Source: SAR324 cluster bacterium
GTDB taxonomy: Bacteria > SAR324 > NAC60-12
DNA: 64,000 bases
Reading direction: 5' to 3'
Assembly: GCA_028281495.1 (NCBI GenBank)
Contig: JANQJU010000036.1
Coordinates: forward strand, 24,807 to 88,806
This document shows, piece after piece, positions 51,200 through 62,500 of the stretch (position 1 is its first letter; the number at the start of each line of letters is the position of its first letter). The notes beneath the pieces are model-generated. The model ran no database searches, was not told where the DNA came from, and saw only the letters and a list, made by a program, of their open reading frames with translations. A program made the translations under genes and the position numbers.

Positions 51200-51841
51200 T
51201 TAATTCAGGATTTCTGAAAGACGGTCGGAATATTTGTGAAGGGCTTTGGCACCAACTTGGCAGTTTTCAGCCAGCTGTTCTATTTTTTCTTGATCGGAAA
51301 TATAACGAGGCGGTTGTTTCATAGGAGGCATAGGTTCCGAAAGATTTTCGTGCTCCTCCAGATCCCGATAAACGCTACGCAACCGTTTAAAGATCGTGCG
51401 CTGGATGGCTTGATACATCAAAATTTTAATTGAAAGATCTAGTTCGTGATCGGGATCCGAAAAAATTGAAAAATTGATTCCCAATAATAAGGTTTCGGGA
51501 TGGTCGAAATTGGCAATAATAGAAGCAATCCGAGGAGCCTTCAAAATAGCAGCCACTTCTCCAAATATATCGTTGGCTCGTAAATGGTTGATCGGTGCTC
51601 GATCCGATTCGTCAACAAATGCAAAACATTCGCCTTGAATTAGAATGTAAATCCATTGACTCACCTCCCCTTTTTTAATTATCATCTCTCCAGGTTGCAG
51701 CCGAAGCAATCGGCAGTAATGTAGTAACTTCTGCACCTGTTCTGGAGCCGTTTGTAATATCCATTCAAACAACGGCACCCGCTTCAATACAGGTTCAATC
51801 CGAGCAAAGTCGTATTGATCGAGCAGGGGAGTGATTTTCAT
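51200..51841 (-). CDS. cyclic-nucleotide-binding domain protein
   Basis: 213 residues. Residues about 15-130 form a cNMP-binding domain (LQPGEMIIKKGEVSQWIYIL, then IFGEVAAILKAPRIAS) with the phosphate-binding cassette residues G94, E95 and R104, one residue shorter than in CRP. The C-terminal 80 residues are helical and charged, with no helix-turn-helix, so it is not a CRP-type transcription factor. It could be a cAMP effector for the cyclase at the left end. It is divergent from the 749-residue gene with about 40 bp between starts. Confidence 0.8.
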   Translation of the reverse strand: MKITPLLDQYDFARIEPVLKRVPLFEWILQTAPEQVQKLLHYCRLLRLQPGEMIIKKGEVSQWIYILIQGECFAFVDESDRAPINHLRANDIFGEVAAILKAPRIASIIANFDHPETLLLGINFSIFSDPDHELDLSIKILMYQAIQRTIFKRLRSVYRDLEEHENLSEPMPPMKQPPRYISDQEKIEQLAENCQVGAKALHKYSDRLSEILN

Positions 51842-51883
51842 CGATATCCTTTGTCGTTAGAGTGAATTAGAAGCAGAGAAGCG

Positions 51884-54133
51884 ATGTCGACCTTCTCTAT
51901 ATCAACCGCAAATCAACAACAAGTGGAACGTGTTCTGAAGAACTACGGGCACACTTGGAATTCCTTCCTAAACTTGCAGCAGACCTTGCAAGAAAGTAAC
52001 CGTCAATATTACGCCCACCAAGAAACCCAAGAATTGCACACCTCGCTTCAAACGTTTCGTAATCAAGGCCGTTTTCAAGGGCTCACTCGCAAACTACTTC
52101 GGCAAGAAACTTCCACAGAAGAACAAGGTTTTGGAAAAATTGAAGATGAGCACGGCGACCGAGCTTACATCAATCATCAATTGCTGGAATATGCCAAACA
52201 GGCCGAACCCATTCTATATGATTTGTTGGTAGAGCCACAGTTGCCACGAATCAAGAAAAGCAAAGCAGAAGCCACTTACAAAACGATCCCGCCAGAAACG
52301 GATGCTCTTTTGTTTGCCACCCATCCATTATTGGGTTTCGAAATGTTGAGTGAGATCAAAGAATATCAAGAAGAAATTCAGCACCCAACACGCCGAATCT
52401 ATGTCGAGCTATTCATCAACCGTTGGTTTTTCCGATTCAATCGCTTAGCACTCCACCCTTCCAAAACCTGGGAATTGTCATTGTATCGTCTTTTTTTTGG
52501 TCGGGCAGGCACCTCCCCCGCAATGGGAGCCTTGCACCGTTTTGTAGGGCTTGTGATTCCAGATCATGTGTCAGATCCAGACCATAAACGTTTCAAAGAA
52601 GGCCGGAACAACCTTCGGATGCTATATCTAGTTTTGACACGCCTGCTCCATTTTCTGTTGCTGAAGAAGGTCAAAGTGCCTTTGGAACTCTATAAAGTGT
52701 TGGCAGATCTCGACAATCTGAACTTTTTTGCCCGGCAACACTATCTCGTTGACGGGATGCGAGCGGATTACGAAAAGGTCCATCTTCTGCCCAATTTGGC
52801 TCGCAAAGTGACCAATTTGGAACAAAAAGAGGCGCTGCAAAAACTGACTCGAAAACGATTTTTAGGATTCTGGCAAAAATACAGTCAGTTGCCTTCCACT
52901 TCCGCCAAGTTGGCCTTTCTCAGCGGTTTCATCCGGGTGGATCGTTTTTTTGTTTTAGAACAATTTTTTCAATACGACCAAGTGATGGAATTGGCACGAC
53001 TCCAACAGAATATTCAGGAAACGGTCAATGCCTCCGAGCCGGTGTCACTCACCCCCGTTTTACAAATCGGATCCAAAGGCAACAAACTGGCGAGTGCCTT
53101 GTGGCAAGTGGCCCAACGTCACGATTTCCTCAATAATCCAAAGTTTGAAAACAATCCCAAGTTGCAGCAAATGCTCCGCAGAGCCTTCAGTGACGACTCG
53201 GACACCAATCTTGAAAAAGGAGAATTCGAACTCTCCGAAGAAGAGTTACGCAATCGTCGAAAAAAGAATTGGCGACAGATGACAATCCACGATATTCCCC
53301 CCTACACCAAGGTTCGTCGTTGGAACCAAATCACACGGTTGTCGTTTGACGTGCCGAACTTAGAGGAAATTCTATACTCATTCATGCCTTACTTGCGGTT
53401 GAATTCGAAACGACTACAAGACCGCCTCACACTGGCCCATTGCGTGGAGTTTTGCCGAGTTCCATTTCGCTATCTCACTACCGACTTAGACCACCGATTC
53501 GAATTTCATTTTGTCACGCTGGGAGACTTCTTGATCATGCGATTGATCGGAAGTTCCGCTGAGAGCACCCAGCATTTTTTCGATTTCTTGAAAGACACGC
53601 ACCAATTGCCGGAACCCTTGATGGCCCCTCTTTTGACTCAAGCGTATCCAGCCATTAATCACTTGTTCGGAGAAATGCTTCGAGAGCACATACCGTTTAT
53701 CGTCACTCACCGTTACGGTTTTAAGGGGGGTGGGGTAAACGGAAAAAACGCCGGCATTGGAGTAGAACGCATTAACGAAGAAGAAGACAAACTCGCGGTA
53801 TACTTGAGTTCAGGCAAACTGTTTTACCGCATGGCAGAAGCCTTGCTCCTGCACGCTCTGAATCAAATCGACGATGGTTTTCGAGATACCGACGTGGTCG
53901 TGACTCGTTCGCAGCTTAAAAAATATTTCGAATCACGAGATCTCGATCACCTGATCGAACGGTGTATGAAAGAAAGTTCCTCCAATTTCAGCGCCTTTTG
54001 GAAATGGTGGCAATCCCTCAAAGGAGAATCAAAAGAAGACTGGAAACGCCAGTTGGTCTTGGAAGTCTTCTTGCAGCACAAAATGTTTTTTGATTCCAAC
54101 TATCCCAACCCGTACGTCCTACCAACACATTGA
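51884..54133 (+). CDS. large uncharacterised helical protein (749 aa)
   Basis: I do not recognise this protein. It is soluble, 749 residues, mostly predicted helix, rich in Leu, Arg, Gln and Phe, with no signal peptide, membrane segment or P-loop. Notable islands are THRYGFKGGGVNGKNAGIG near residue 605 and a basic patch (LRNRRKKNWRQ) near 460. Its start is close to, and divergent from, the cyclic-nucleotide-binding gene, which suggests shared control. The frame is long, clean and codon use matches the neighbours, so it is a real gene. Confidence 0.75.
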   Translation: MSTFSISTANQQQVERVLKNYGHTWNSFLNLQQTLQESNRQYYAHQETQELHTSLQTFRNQGRFQGLTRKLLRQETSTEEQGFGKIEDEHGDRAYINHQLLEYAKQAEPILYDLLVEPQLPRIKKSKAEATYKTIPPETDALLFATHPLLGFEMLSEIKEYQEEIQHPTRRIYVELFINRWFFRFNRLALHPSKTWELSLYRLFFGRAGTSPAMGALHRFVGLVIPDHVSDPDHKRFKEGRNNLRMLYLVLTRLLHFLLLKKVKVPLELYKVLADLDNLNFFARQHYLVDGMRADYEKVHLLPNLARKVTNLEQKEALQKLTRKRFLGFWQKYSQLPSTSAKLAFLSGFIRVDRFFVLEQFFQYDQVMELARLQQNIQETVNASEPVSLTPVLQIGSKGNKLASALWQVAQRHDFLNNPKFENNPKLQQMLRRAFSDDSDTNLEKGEFELSEEELRNRRKKNWRQMTIHDIPPYTKVRRWNQITRLSFDVPNLEEILYSFMPYLRLNSKRLQDRLTLAHCVEFCRVPFRYLTTDLDHRFEFHFVTLGDFLIMRLIGSSAESTQHFFDFLKDTHQLPEPLMAPLLTQAYPAINHLFGEMLREHIPFIVTHRYGFKGGGVNGKNAGIGVERINEEEDKLAVYLSSGKLFYRMAEALLLHALNQIDDGFRDTDVVVTRSQLKKYFESRDLDHLIERCMKESSSNFSAFWKWWQSLKGESKEDWKRQLVLEVFLQHKMFFDSNYPNPYVLPTH

Positions 54134-54362
54134 GCTGTGTTCAAAACCTCAGGCTTCTGTTATTCCGTTGTAGGATTCAATATCTGATGGAAATTTTCAA
54201 TCAATTTGTTTTTAATTTTTTATTTTGTTGTTTTTTTGTTCTATTTAGTAAGAATCTCTGGTAAAAATTTGAATATTAAATCAAACCTTACCTTTGGCAA
54301 TTGAATTGTAGGATAACTACGATCAGATCGTTAGTTACTGTTAACTTAACTAGGGAATTAAT
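54134..54362. promoter_or_regulatory. AT-rich region upstream of the NIT chemoreceptor
   Basis: 229 bases, notably AT-rich with T-runs at 54205-54245. An imperfect inverted repeat centred on CGATCAGATCG (54315-54335, arms AACTACGATC and GATCGTTAGTT with one extra T) lies about 30 bp before the ATG and could be an operator. Confidence 0.35.
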
Positions 54363-56450
54363 ATGTACCGCCGATGGTCGATAAAAACCAAATTGATCGT
54401 TCTAGTGAGCATCCCGCTATTCGGTTTTTTCTTGTTTGGGGGGATTGTCATTTACGAAGATGTCAATACTTTTCTCGGGGCCAATAAAACCGCCAAGCAA
54501 ACCCAACTGGCAATCCATGCAAGCCAGTTGATTCATGAACTGCAAAAAGAACGGGGAATGACTGCGGGCTTTCTAGGAAGTCGCGGGGAAAAATTTGTTA
54601 AGGCACTTCCAAATCAACGAGAGTTGTCCAATCAGAACATAAACGCTTTGCAGGCCTACCATGAAGGCTTTCCAGCGAATCGTTTGGAAGCCGAGCTATT
54701 GCAAAACTCATTTGAAAAAATACAGCTTATTGAAGAAACCCGAGAAAAAATAGACCGCCTCGACATTGTAATACCCGAAGCCGTTACCACCTATTCTGGA
54801 ATCATTCGTTCCCTATTCAATTTAGTGGGTCAAATATCGCGTTCCAATCAAGATTCATCGATTGCGAATATGATCAACAGTTACCTAAAATTGATGGAGG
54901 CCAAAGAACAAGCGGGGTTGGAAAGGGCTGCGCTAAGCAACATGTTCGCTCAAGGAAGTTTTGAGGATAATGGTTTCCATAGATGGGCCACGTTGGTGGC
55001 GACGGAAGGCTTATTCCTAAAGCAGTTTCAAGATTCCGCTTTGCAAACTCATGCTGGTTCTCTCGAAACAAAATTGGAAAGCGAAGCAATCGAAAAATTT
55101 CTGGAGATACGACAGATCGTTGGAGAAAATCACTTTGCCTACGATAACGATCCGGAAGAATGGTTCCAAGCTGCCAGCTACCGAATCGATGTATTAAAAA
55201 CTGTGGAAAACGAGATTGCGACCGAGCTTCTTCAAAGAGCACTCAATGTTGAAAAATACAGTTTAACTTTATTAATGGGAATTGTTGTTCTGTTTACAGC
55301 TCTTCTTCTTTGTATCGGAATATTCTTGAGTCGTTTTTTGAAAAACACGGTGACGACGCTGACCAGTGTCAAGGACGCGTTGCATGGATTCACCCAAGGT
55401 GAATTCGATCAGCGGGTTGAAATCATGAGCCAAGATGAATTGGGAAACATGGCTCATCAACTCAACCAATACGCCGACCATCTGCAAGCAAACGTGTTGG
55501 AGAATCTAGATTCTATTGCGCAGGGTGATCTGACCCAAGAAATCCGACTTTCTTCGGTTGAAGATATGTTGGGAATGACCTTACAAAAGATGTTAAAGCA
55601 ACTGAACGCGACGGTCGGCCAAATTGCTGTGGCTGCCAGTGAGCTATCATTGAGCGCTAAAAACTTGTTACGAACCAGCGAAGAAATTTCGGAAGGTGCA
55701 ACGACACAGGCAGCCTCCATTGAAGAAATAGCCGCGTCGATCCAAAATCTAGCAGACGGGACTCAACAAAATGCTAAAAATGCCCAGCAGGCCGATACTT
55801 TAGTAAAAACTTCAAAGGAACAGGTACAACAAGGAAATCAATCGATGCAGTCTTTGTTGGGGGCGATGTCAGAAATTCAAAATTCATCTCAAAAAATTTC
55901 GCACATCATCAAAACCATTGATGAAATAGCCTTCCAAACCAATCTATTGGCAATCAATGCGGCGGTGGAAGCCGCCCGCGCGGGAGATGCTGGAAAAGGT
56001 TTTTCCGTGGTTGCTGAGGAAGTTCGGAATCTAGCAGCAAATAGTGCGAGAGCGGCAAAAGAAACGACCGAAATGATTGAGTCCTCAATGAGCAAAGTGG
56101 AAGAAGGAATTCAAATCGCCCATCAAACCGCCTCAGCTTTAGAGAGTATGGTTGGCAGTATTGTGCAAGTTACCGAACTCATCAATGAAATCAGTCAAGC
56201 CAGTAATGACCAGGCCTTGGGAATAACTCAGATCAATCAGGGCCTCGAACAAATCAACCAAGTAACACAAACCAATGCCAGTCACGCGACGGCCAATGCT
56301 TCCTTTAGTGAAAAAATTGCCTCTCAAGCGGATGGACTCCATAATCAGATTTCTCGCTTCAAGACCAAAACCTCCCCTTCTAAGAAAACCAATGATTCGA
56401 ATGCCCTCGTGGTTCGTGATACAAAGCTAACCCCATACCATTCGTTCTAA
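54363..56450 (+). CDS. methyl-accepting chemotaxis protein with NIT sensor domain
   Basis: 695 residues. TM1 is at about 10-30; residues 45-290 form a NIT (nitrate/nitrite-sensing type) domain with LIHELQKERGMTAGFLGSRG, LPNQRELSNQNI and AKEQAGLERAALSNMFAQG; TM2 lies near 300-322; HAMP follows; the signalling tip is EIAFQTNLLAINAAVEAARAGD. NIT domains in other proteins sense nitrate or nitrite, which would suit the nearby multiheme cytochrome. No CheR-tethering pentapeptide is seen. The ATG follows an AT-rich leader with a possible operator. Confidence 0.92.
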   Translation: MYRRWSIKTKLIVLVSIPLFGFFLFGGIVIYEDVNTFLGANKTAKQTQLAIHASQLIHELQKERGMTAGFLGSRGEKFVKALPNQRELSNQNINALQAYHEGFPANRLEAELLQNSFEKIQLIEETREKIDRLDIVIPEAVTTYSGIIRSLFNLVGQISRSNQDSSIANMINSYLKLMEAKEQAGLERAALSNMFAQGSFEDNGFHRWATLVATEGLFLKQFQDSALQTHAGSLETKLESEAIEKFLEIRQIVGENHFAYDNDPEEWFQAASYRIDVLKTVENEIATELLQRALNVEKYSLTLLMGIVVLFTALLLCIGIFLSRFLKNTVTTLTSVKDALHGFTQGEFDQRVEIMSQDELGNMAHQLNQYADHLQANVLENLDSIAQGDLTQEIRLSSVEDMLGMTLQKMLKQLNATVGQIAVAASELSLSAKNLLRTSEEISEGATTQAASIEEIAASIQNLADGTQQNAKNAQQADTLVKTSKEQVQQGNQSMQSLLGAMSEIQNSSQKISHIIKTIDEIAFQTNLLAINAAVEAARAGDAGKGFSVVAEEVRNLAANSARAAKETTEMIESSMSKVEEGIQIAHQTASALESMVGSIVQVTELINEISQASNDQALGITQINQGLEQINQVTQTNASHATANASFSEKIASQADGLHNQISRFKTKTSPSKKTNDSNALVVRDTKLTPYHSF

Positions 56451-56544
56451 AAGCATTTCCAAATGGCATAATTCTTGTCTCTATCTTCTTTAATGAAGGT
56501 ACCGATCAGAATCAGTCAATTCTTGCCATTTATGGAAAGCTTTC

Positions 56545-58284
56545 ATGAGAAACAAAATAAATAGACGAAGCGTATGGGTTGTCCTCAGTTTGCTGTTTTT
56601 AATGCTGGGCCTGGAACAACCCATCGAGGCCTCTCCCAATAAATCTTCGATTCGTAAAAAATTCCGGCTTGATCAAAAAGATCCAGCTCAGGTGCAACTG
56701 AATGGAAATACCCTGTATGTGTTCATCAAGCCTAAAAATGGGGAAGGGCCGTATCAGTTTGCTGCTCGTGTGTTGAAAAAGGGATTCAAAGGGCATCGGG
56801 ATCTCAAAAAATATATGCGGGGCAAACCGCTACAGCTCGGTAAGTTTGTCAAAATCCCATTTGGCGCAACCCATATTGAAATTCAGAAGGCTGCCCTCAA
56901 AGCTATTTTCCCTAAAGATTCGATGGATACAAAAGGCTGGAACCATAAGGTCTTGTATTCGGGAGAGACGTTGGGATTGATTTCAGGGTTGTTTGCAAAA
57001 ACCGGAATCAGTTATCGGGCAATAGCCAAACACAACCGCCTGAAACGGGATGGCAAAAACATCAAAGTGGGAGATGTCATCCGTATTCCGATGAAATGGA
57101 TTCGACCCGAATTAAGATCCAATCCGCTGCGCGTCAAGCCTCCTCTGGTCCATCCAGGTGGCAGTGAAAAATTTGTCTACTATAAGCTGAAAAAAGATCA
57201 GACGATTTACTCGTCAGTAATCATTCGATTCACGGGACGCGTTTTGTCAAACGAAGTGAATCGCCTGGCTTCCGAATTGATGGCTCTGAACAACCTTAAG
57301 GATTCCACCCATATTCCGGCAGGCTATCGATTAAAAATTCCCATTTCTTGGATTAGTGAGGATTACTTAGAAGGCAATGGAAATTTGGAGGTCGAACAGG
57401 TGGTGACCCGAAAACGATCCTCTTCAAAAACTGCAAAAAGAAAATCCAAAGAGACCTTTCATATTATATTAGATCCTGGACATGGGGGTGTCGATCCTGG
57501 TGCCACCCGAGGTTCTTATAAACAACGAAATGCCGTGTATGAGGATGAAGTGGTTTACGATGTGGCGTTAAGAATGAAGGCGATGCTGAAAGGCTCTAAC
57601 TTTCAAGTCCACATGACCCTCAAAGATCCCAACCAAACCAAGCCCGTTAAACGACTGAGCTATAAAAAAGATGAGGATGAAGTGTTATTAGTCCACCCGG
57701 TCTACCCCCTCAAACACGCGAGAACGGGCGTGAACATGCGGGTGTATTTGATGAATCACATTTACGCATCGTTGAGGAAAAAGGGCGTTCCGCAAGAAAA
57801 CATTCTATTCATGAGCATCCACGGAGATGCTCTCCACAAATCGATTCGAGGTGCCATGGTCTATTACCCAGATCATCGCTTGCGGAAGCCAGAATTCCGG
57901 CTAAGTCAGTCCGTGTATCGCAAACGCAAAGAGTTTCGACGGCTGATCAAATTTTCTAAAAAGGAAAATCAACGAGTCGCCGCAAATAGCAAAGCATTCG
58001 GGAAAACCGTTATTCAAAGTTTTCGTGATGTGGGATTGCGGGTGAAGAAGGAAAGTCCTTTGCGGTCCTACCATTACCGAAACAACAAAAAGAGTTTGCC
58101 GGGGGTTCTGCGATACTCCAAAATTCCGATGTCGGTTCTTGTCGAAGTGGCAAACCTCAACAACCCTCAAGATCTTAAGGCGGTTCAAAACTACAAAACA
58201 CGCGACAAAATTGCGAAAGCCTTGGTGCTTTCGATTCGTCGAACCTTCGAACATTCCAGTGAAAATCAGGTCGCTTCTCGATAA
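56545..58284 (+). CDS. LysM-type N-acetylmuramoyl-L-alanine amidase (amidase_3)
   Basis: 579 residues with a signal peptide ending near residue 29 (IEAS). Two or three LysM-like or SH3-like peptidoglycan-binding segments occupy 40-280 (ETLGLISGLFAKTG, KHNRLKRDGKNIKVGDVIRIP). The zinc amidase domain starts at about 305: ILDPGHGGVDPGA with H313, YEDEVVYDVALRM with E333 or E335, SIHGDALH with H426, and catalytic-type E534 (VLVEVANLNN). It cleaves the amide bond between MurNAc and the stem peptide in the periplasm, for daughter-cell separation or wall turnover. A basic insert lies between ligands two and three. Confidence 0.9.
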   Translation: MRNKINRRSVWVVLSLLFLMLGLEQPIEASPNKSSIRKKFRLDQKDPAQVQLNGNTLYVFIKPKNGEGPYQFAARVLKKGFKGHRDLKKYMRGKPLQLGKFVKIPFGATHIEIQKAALKAIFPKDSMDTKGWNHKVLYSGETLGLISGLFAKTGISYRAIAKHNRLKRDGKNIKVGDVIRIPMKWIRPELRSNPLRVKPPLVHPGGSEKFVYYKLKKDQTIYSSVIIRFTGRVLSNEVNRLASELMALNNLKDSTHIPAGYRLKIPISWISEDYLEGNGNLEVEQVVTRKRSSSKTAKRKSKETFHIILDPGHGGVDPGATRGSYKQRNAVYEDEVVYDVALRMKAMLKGSNFQVHMTLKDPNQTKPVKRLSYKKDEDEVLLVHPVYPLKHARTGVNMRVYLMNHIYASLRKKGVPQENILFMSIHGDALHKSIRGAMVYYPDHRLRKPEFRLSQSVYRKRKEFRRLIKFSKKENQRVAANSKAFGKTVIQSFRDVGLRVKKESPLRSYHYRNNKKSLPGVLRYSKIPMSVLVEVANLNNPQDLKAVQNYKTRDKIAKALVLSIRRTFEHSSENQVASR

Positions 58285-58301
58285 AACTCAACGGTCAAGT
58301 G

Positions 58302-59456
58302 ATGATAGACGAAACCTTCAGGGGGAAAAGGATCGCCTTGGTGCATGACTGGCTCACTGGCATGCGTGGCGGAGAAAAATGTTTGGAAGTGCTGTGTGAG
58401 CTGTTCCCTCAAGCAGATCTTTATACGTTGTTACACGTTCGTGGAGAATTGTCGGAAACCATTGAGTCGATGAATATCATCACGTCGCCGTTGCAGCATT
58501 TTCCGATGAGCGCCCAAAAGTACCGCTATTATTTGCCTACCTTTCCCAAGCTTATCGAATGTTTCGATCTCAATGACTATGACCTTATCATCAGTTCCAG
58601 TCATTGCGTGGCCAAGGGAGCGATGCATCATCATCATCCCTATCACATTTCTTATATCCACGCGCCAATGCGGTACATGTGGACTCTCTACCACACCTAT
58701 TTTGAGAAACCGTCAGTAAAGCTTCCGGTGAAATGGATGGCCCGTTGGGTACGTCCCTATTTGCAATATTGGGATCTGCAATCGAATGACCGGGTCCATG
58801 ATATCTTATGCAATAGCCGCAACATTCAGAGGCAGATTCAGAATATCTATCATCGCGAGGCAAAGGTGGTTTATCCCCCAGTGGATATGCAGAGTTTTCA
58901 ACCAGGGAATCAGCGTGAAAACTACTATCTCATGGTCGGAGCCTTTGCCCCAAACAAACGGGTCGACTTAGCGATTCAAGTTTTCAATCAGCTCAAACTT
59001 CCCTTGCGTATTGTGGGCGGAGGACAGGAGGAAGCCTATTGCCGCTCCATTGCTCAGTCCAACATCGAATTTTTGGGCAGCGTGGATGACGCCACCATCG
59101 CTAAACTCTACCAAAATGCACGAGCCTTTGTGTTTCCTGGAGAGGACGACTTTGGAATCACACCGCTGGAAGCTCAAGCTTCTGGAATTCCGGTGATTGC
59201 TTATGCCAAGGGTGGGGCGTTGGAAACCATAACCGATAAAACTGGTATTTTTTTCCAACGACAAACGGTCGCAGACCTCCAAACGGCGGTTGAAACCATG
59301 GAAAAACGCTGGCACGAATTTTCTCCAACAGATTGTCACGGTCAGGCACAAAAATTCAGTCGGGAAACCTATCGACTGGAAATGTTCCAATCAATTAAGG
59401 CAGGATACAAAAACTGGCTCCAACAAAACGCCAGGGATCAGTCGCGATCACAATGA
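58302..59456 (+). CDS. group 1 (GT4) glycosyltransferase
   Basis: 384 residues, GT-B fold. RIALVHDWLTGMRGGEKCLEV at the start and, in the C-terminal half, VGAFAPNKRVDLAIQVFNQL, IVGGGQEE and PGEDDFGITPLEAQASGIPVI are the GT4 donor-site motifs; the E-x7-E pattern is present. It resembles WbaZ-type mannosyltransferases of O-antigen synthesis, but the donor is not certain. A GTG directly before the ATG could also start translation. It is 17 bp after the amidase stop. Confidence 0.9.
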   Translation: MIDETFRGKRIALVHDWLTGMRGGEKCLEVLCELFPQADLYTLLHVRGELSETIESMNIITSPLQHFPMSAQKYRYYLPTFPKLIECFDLNDYDLIISSSHCVAKGAMHHHHPYHISYIHAPMRYMWTLYHTYFEKPSVKLPVKWMARWVRPYLQYWDLQSNDRVHDILCNSRNIQRQIQNIYHREAKVVYPPVDMQSFQPGNQRENYYLMVGAFAPNKRVDLAIQVFNQLKLPLRIVGGGQEEAYCRSIAQSNIEFLGSVDDATIAKLYQNARAFVFPGEDDFGITPLEAQASGIPVIAYAKGGALETITDKTGIFFQRQTVADLQTAVETMEKRWHEFSPTDCHGQAQKFSRETYRLEMFQSIKAGYKNWLQQNARDQSRSQ

Positions 59457-59568
59457 GTTTTGAGGACGGAACTCACTCGGAACGCGCTGCAATTCTTTGA
59501 TGACTCGATCAATTTTGCGGAAGAGCTGTGGCTCCGCGAATTAAACAAATAACTAGAGGGAGAAAATT

Positions 59569-62500
59569 ATGTTGAAAACGCATGGTAAACGCCTACTTCG
59601 ACGATGCTTTTGGGTTTTCCTAACCTTAAGCGTTTTTCATCTTTCAATCGCTTCAGGACAAGCGGTAGACAAACGCGCCAAATTACGCTTACCCAGTACT
59701 CAACTGTTGCGAGACTATGAGACGAAACTTTACACATGGCTGATGAATTTCGAATACAAAAAACTGAAGTGGGACTATGACAAAGAGGTACGCGACACAG
59801 GCCCCTATACCCTCAAGTCCTATTATGGGACTCATCCGGCAGTGCGCATTTACTATTCACCCGGAGTGATTCAGTGGATGAAAAATAATCGCCAAGGAAC
59901 CATTCCTGATGGGGCAATGATTATCAAAGAAATGTATGCCCCTCCTGCGGTGATGTATCAAGAACTCGAAAATGCACCTCAATATAAAAACGACAAAAAA
60001 GCCTATGACGCCATGTTGGGAAAGCTGATCCAAGGATGGACGGTTATGGTCCGCGATAGCGCGGGTTCAAAGGACGGGTGGTTCTGGGCGCAGCTCAGTG
60101 CTCCCCAAGAAAATCAGTCGATTTCTGACGCGGTGGCTTCGCAATTAGATAACTATTCGCATGAATTGTATTCCAGCTTTGGTGGATTGTGCTTGCGTTG
60201 TCATGCCTCGGCAGAGAGTGAATTCACCTTCAGCGCCCTGGAAAACGTGGAAACGTTCATGACTGACAAAGACCCGCTCCGTTTTTTGGTCGACACTTCT
60301 TGGAGAAGCGAAGCTCACTTCAAAGACTACCCTTTGTCACAATTGAAAGACGACCCGTACGTCAAAGATCATTTTATGATCGATTCACTACTTCGTCCTT
60401 GGAGCAACGATCAAATCGCAGACTACCAAGGATTTATTGATGCCCATTTGCGTTCTTTGTTTCCACCGCAACCGACGGTTTCTGTAGAAGGACTCAAGGC
60501 CCCCAACCCCGAATTTTTGACCACTTTTCCTAGCATTCATCCGGTTCAAAAAAAGGCGGTCAAACCTTTCCCATCCTGGTGGGCGGATCATGTGGTGGCT
60601 TCACCTGAAGGTGAACGTTACCTCACGTCTAGCAACTGCTTGGGTTGTCACGGGGGTTTGGGTGGTTCTCCGTATGGAGTCTCGATGTTCGTGCAGACGG
60701 GCCCCGGATACGGTGAAGGCTATAACCTCTCTGAATTTGGAGAGTGGCGTTGGTCTCCGATGGGATTGGCAGGACGCGACCCCATTTTTCATGCACAATT
60801 AGAAAGCGAAATGGCCTATCTCGAGCGAGATGGTAGGGAACACCCTGAACAACTGCATGACAGCGTCGAAGAGACTCAAATTCAGCTCACTAACACGTGT
60901 CTCAGTTGTCATGGGGCAATGGGCCAACGCAGCTTGGCGCACGATGCAGAAAAAGATTCGTCGTTAGACCGCAATTTCAAAACTGATTATTTTTATCTCG
61001 TGGAAGCATTGTCTTCGAATGAAACCCTGCCTCCTGATTACAAATACCATAAGTATGGAGAGCTAGCTCGCGAGGGGATCAGTTGTGCGGTCTGTCACCA
61101 TATCGATGCCCCAGACCCGCAGGCGGTGATCGATTGGACTCCAAAAGAAGGATGGATCAACGAGTCAACACCAAAGGAACTGGCCTACATGCTCTTTCAC
61201 AATACGACCGGACATTACAATTATGGTTCTCCCGACGAATTTTACGGTCCCTTCGAAAAGGTCGCAGACTTGCCGATGAAACATTCCTTAGGAATCACTC
61301 CGGTTTACAACCCCTACACTTCGGATTCTCAGCTTTGCGGCACGTGCCATACGATCAATCTCCCTAATGTGGGATTGGAAGAAGATAAATTTCCTGTGTT
61401 GACCGCAGCCGAACCCAACCCCGCGTTAAAAAAATACAATCATTCGATTGAACAGGCGACCTTCCTGGAATGGCAAAACAGTGCCTTTGCTCGCGGAAAA
61501 GGCGTCCCCGGTTCCGATTTCGCAAGTTGCCAGGATTGCCATATGCCCAACACGTTCAAAACCGTGGATGGCAATATCAATATCGATCCGGTGACCACTC
61601 AAATCGCAACCATACAAGATGCGAACTACCCGGCGGCTGAACATATTCTGCCTGTTGCTGAAATCGACGTCCCATTACGTAGCGAATACAAGCGTCACGA
61701 ACATGTGGGGCTGAATGCGTTTTTACTCGAAATGTTCGATCAATTTCCTGATGTCTTGGGAGTTTCCAAAGGAGATCCGATGACTTCTGCCAAAAATGGC
61801 GTGGATTTGGCGATTGAAAACATGGTTCGTCAAGCTCGGGAAGATACCGTGGATCTTTCGGTGACCATCGATTCGTTTACAGGCAAGAAATTGCAAGCCA
61901 CCGTCAACGTCACCAACAAAGCGGGGCATCGTTTGCCAAGCGGGGTTGCGTTTCGCCGGGTATTTTTAGAATTCTCAGTGATGGATGGCACTGAGGTGGT
62001 ATGGGCTTCGGGAAGAACCAATTCGGTAGGAGTGATTTTGGGAGCAGATGGCAAGCCGCTGCCTTCTGAATTCTTGCCCGATTCCACAACGTATCAGCCG
62101 CATTATCAAAAAATCACTAGTGAAGACCAAGTCCAGATTTATGAGGAGTTGATCCAAAACAGTGATCGCGAATTCACGACCAGTTTTATCCATCGGGTCC
62201 ATCACATCAAAGACAACCGTCTGCTTCCCAAAGGATGGCGTGCAGCAGAAACCTTCAAAAGCCAGGGTGAGGTGATGTACCAATTCATGGAATCCACCGA
62301 TCCCCTCGTCGAAGACGATCCTGACTACCAGGACCAAGGTCCCAATTTTCCTGGGAAAGACTCGTTGCAATATGTGGTGACTTTGCCCTATGAGGTGGAT
62401 GACAAAGATTTATCAGTGAAAGTGTCAATCTATTCGCAAGCCATCCCACCGTACTGGTTGCATCAACGATTCAGCACGGTTCCCGATGGAGTTGCAACCC

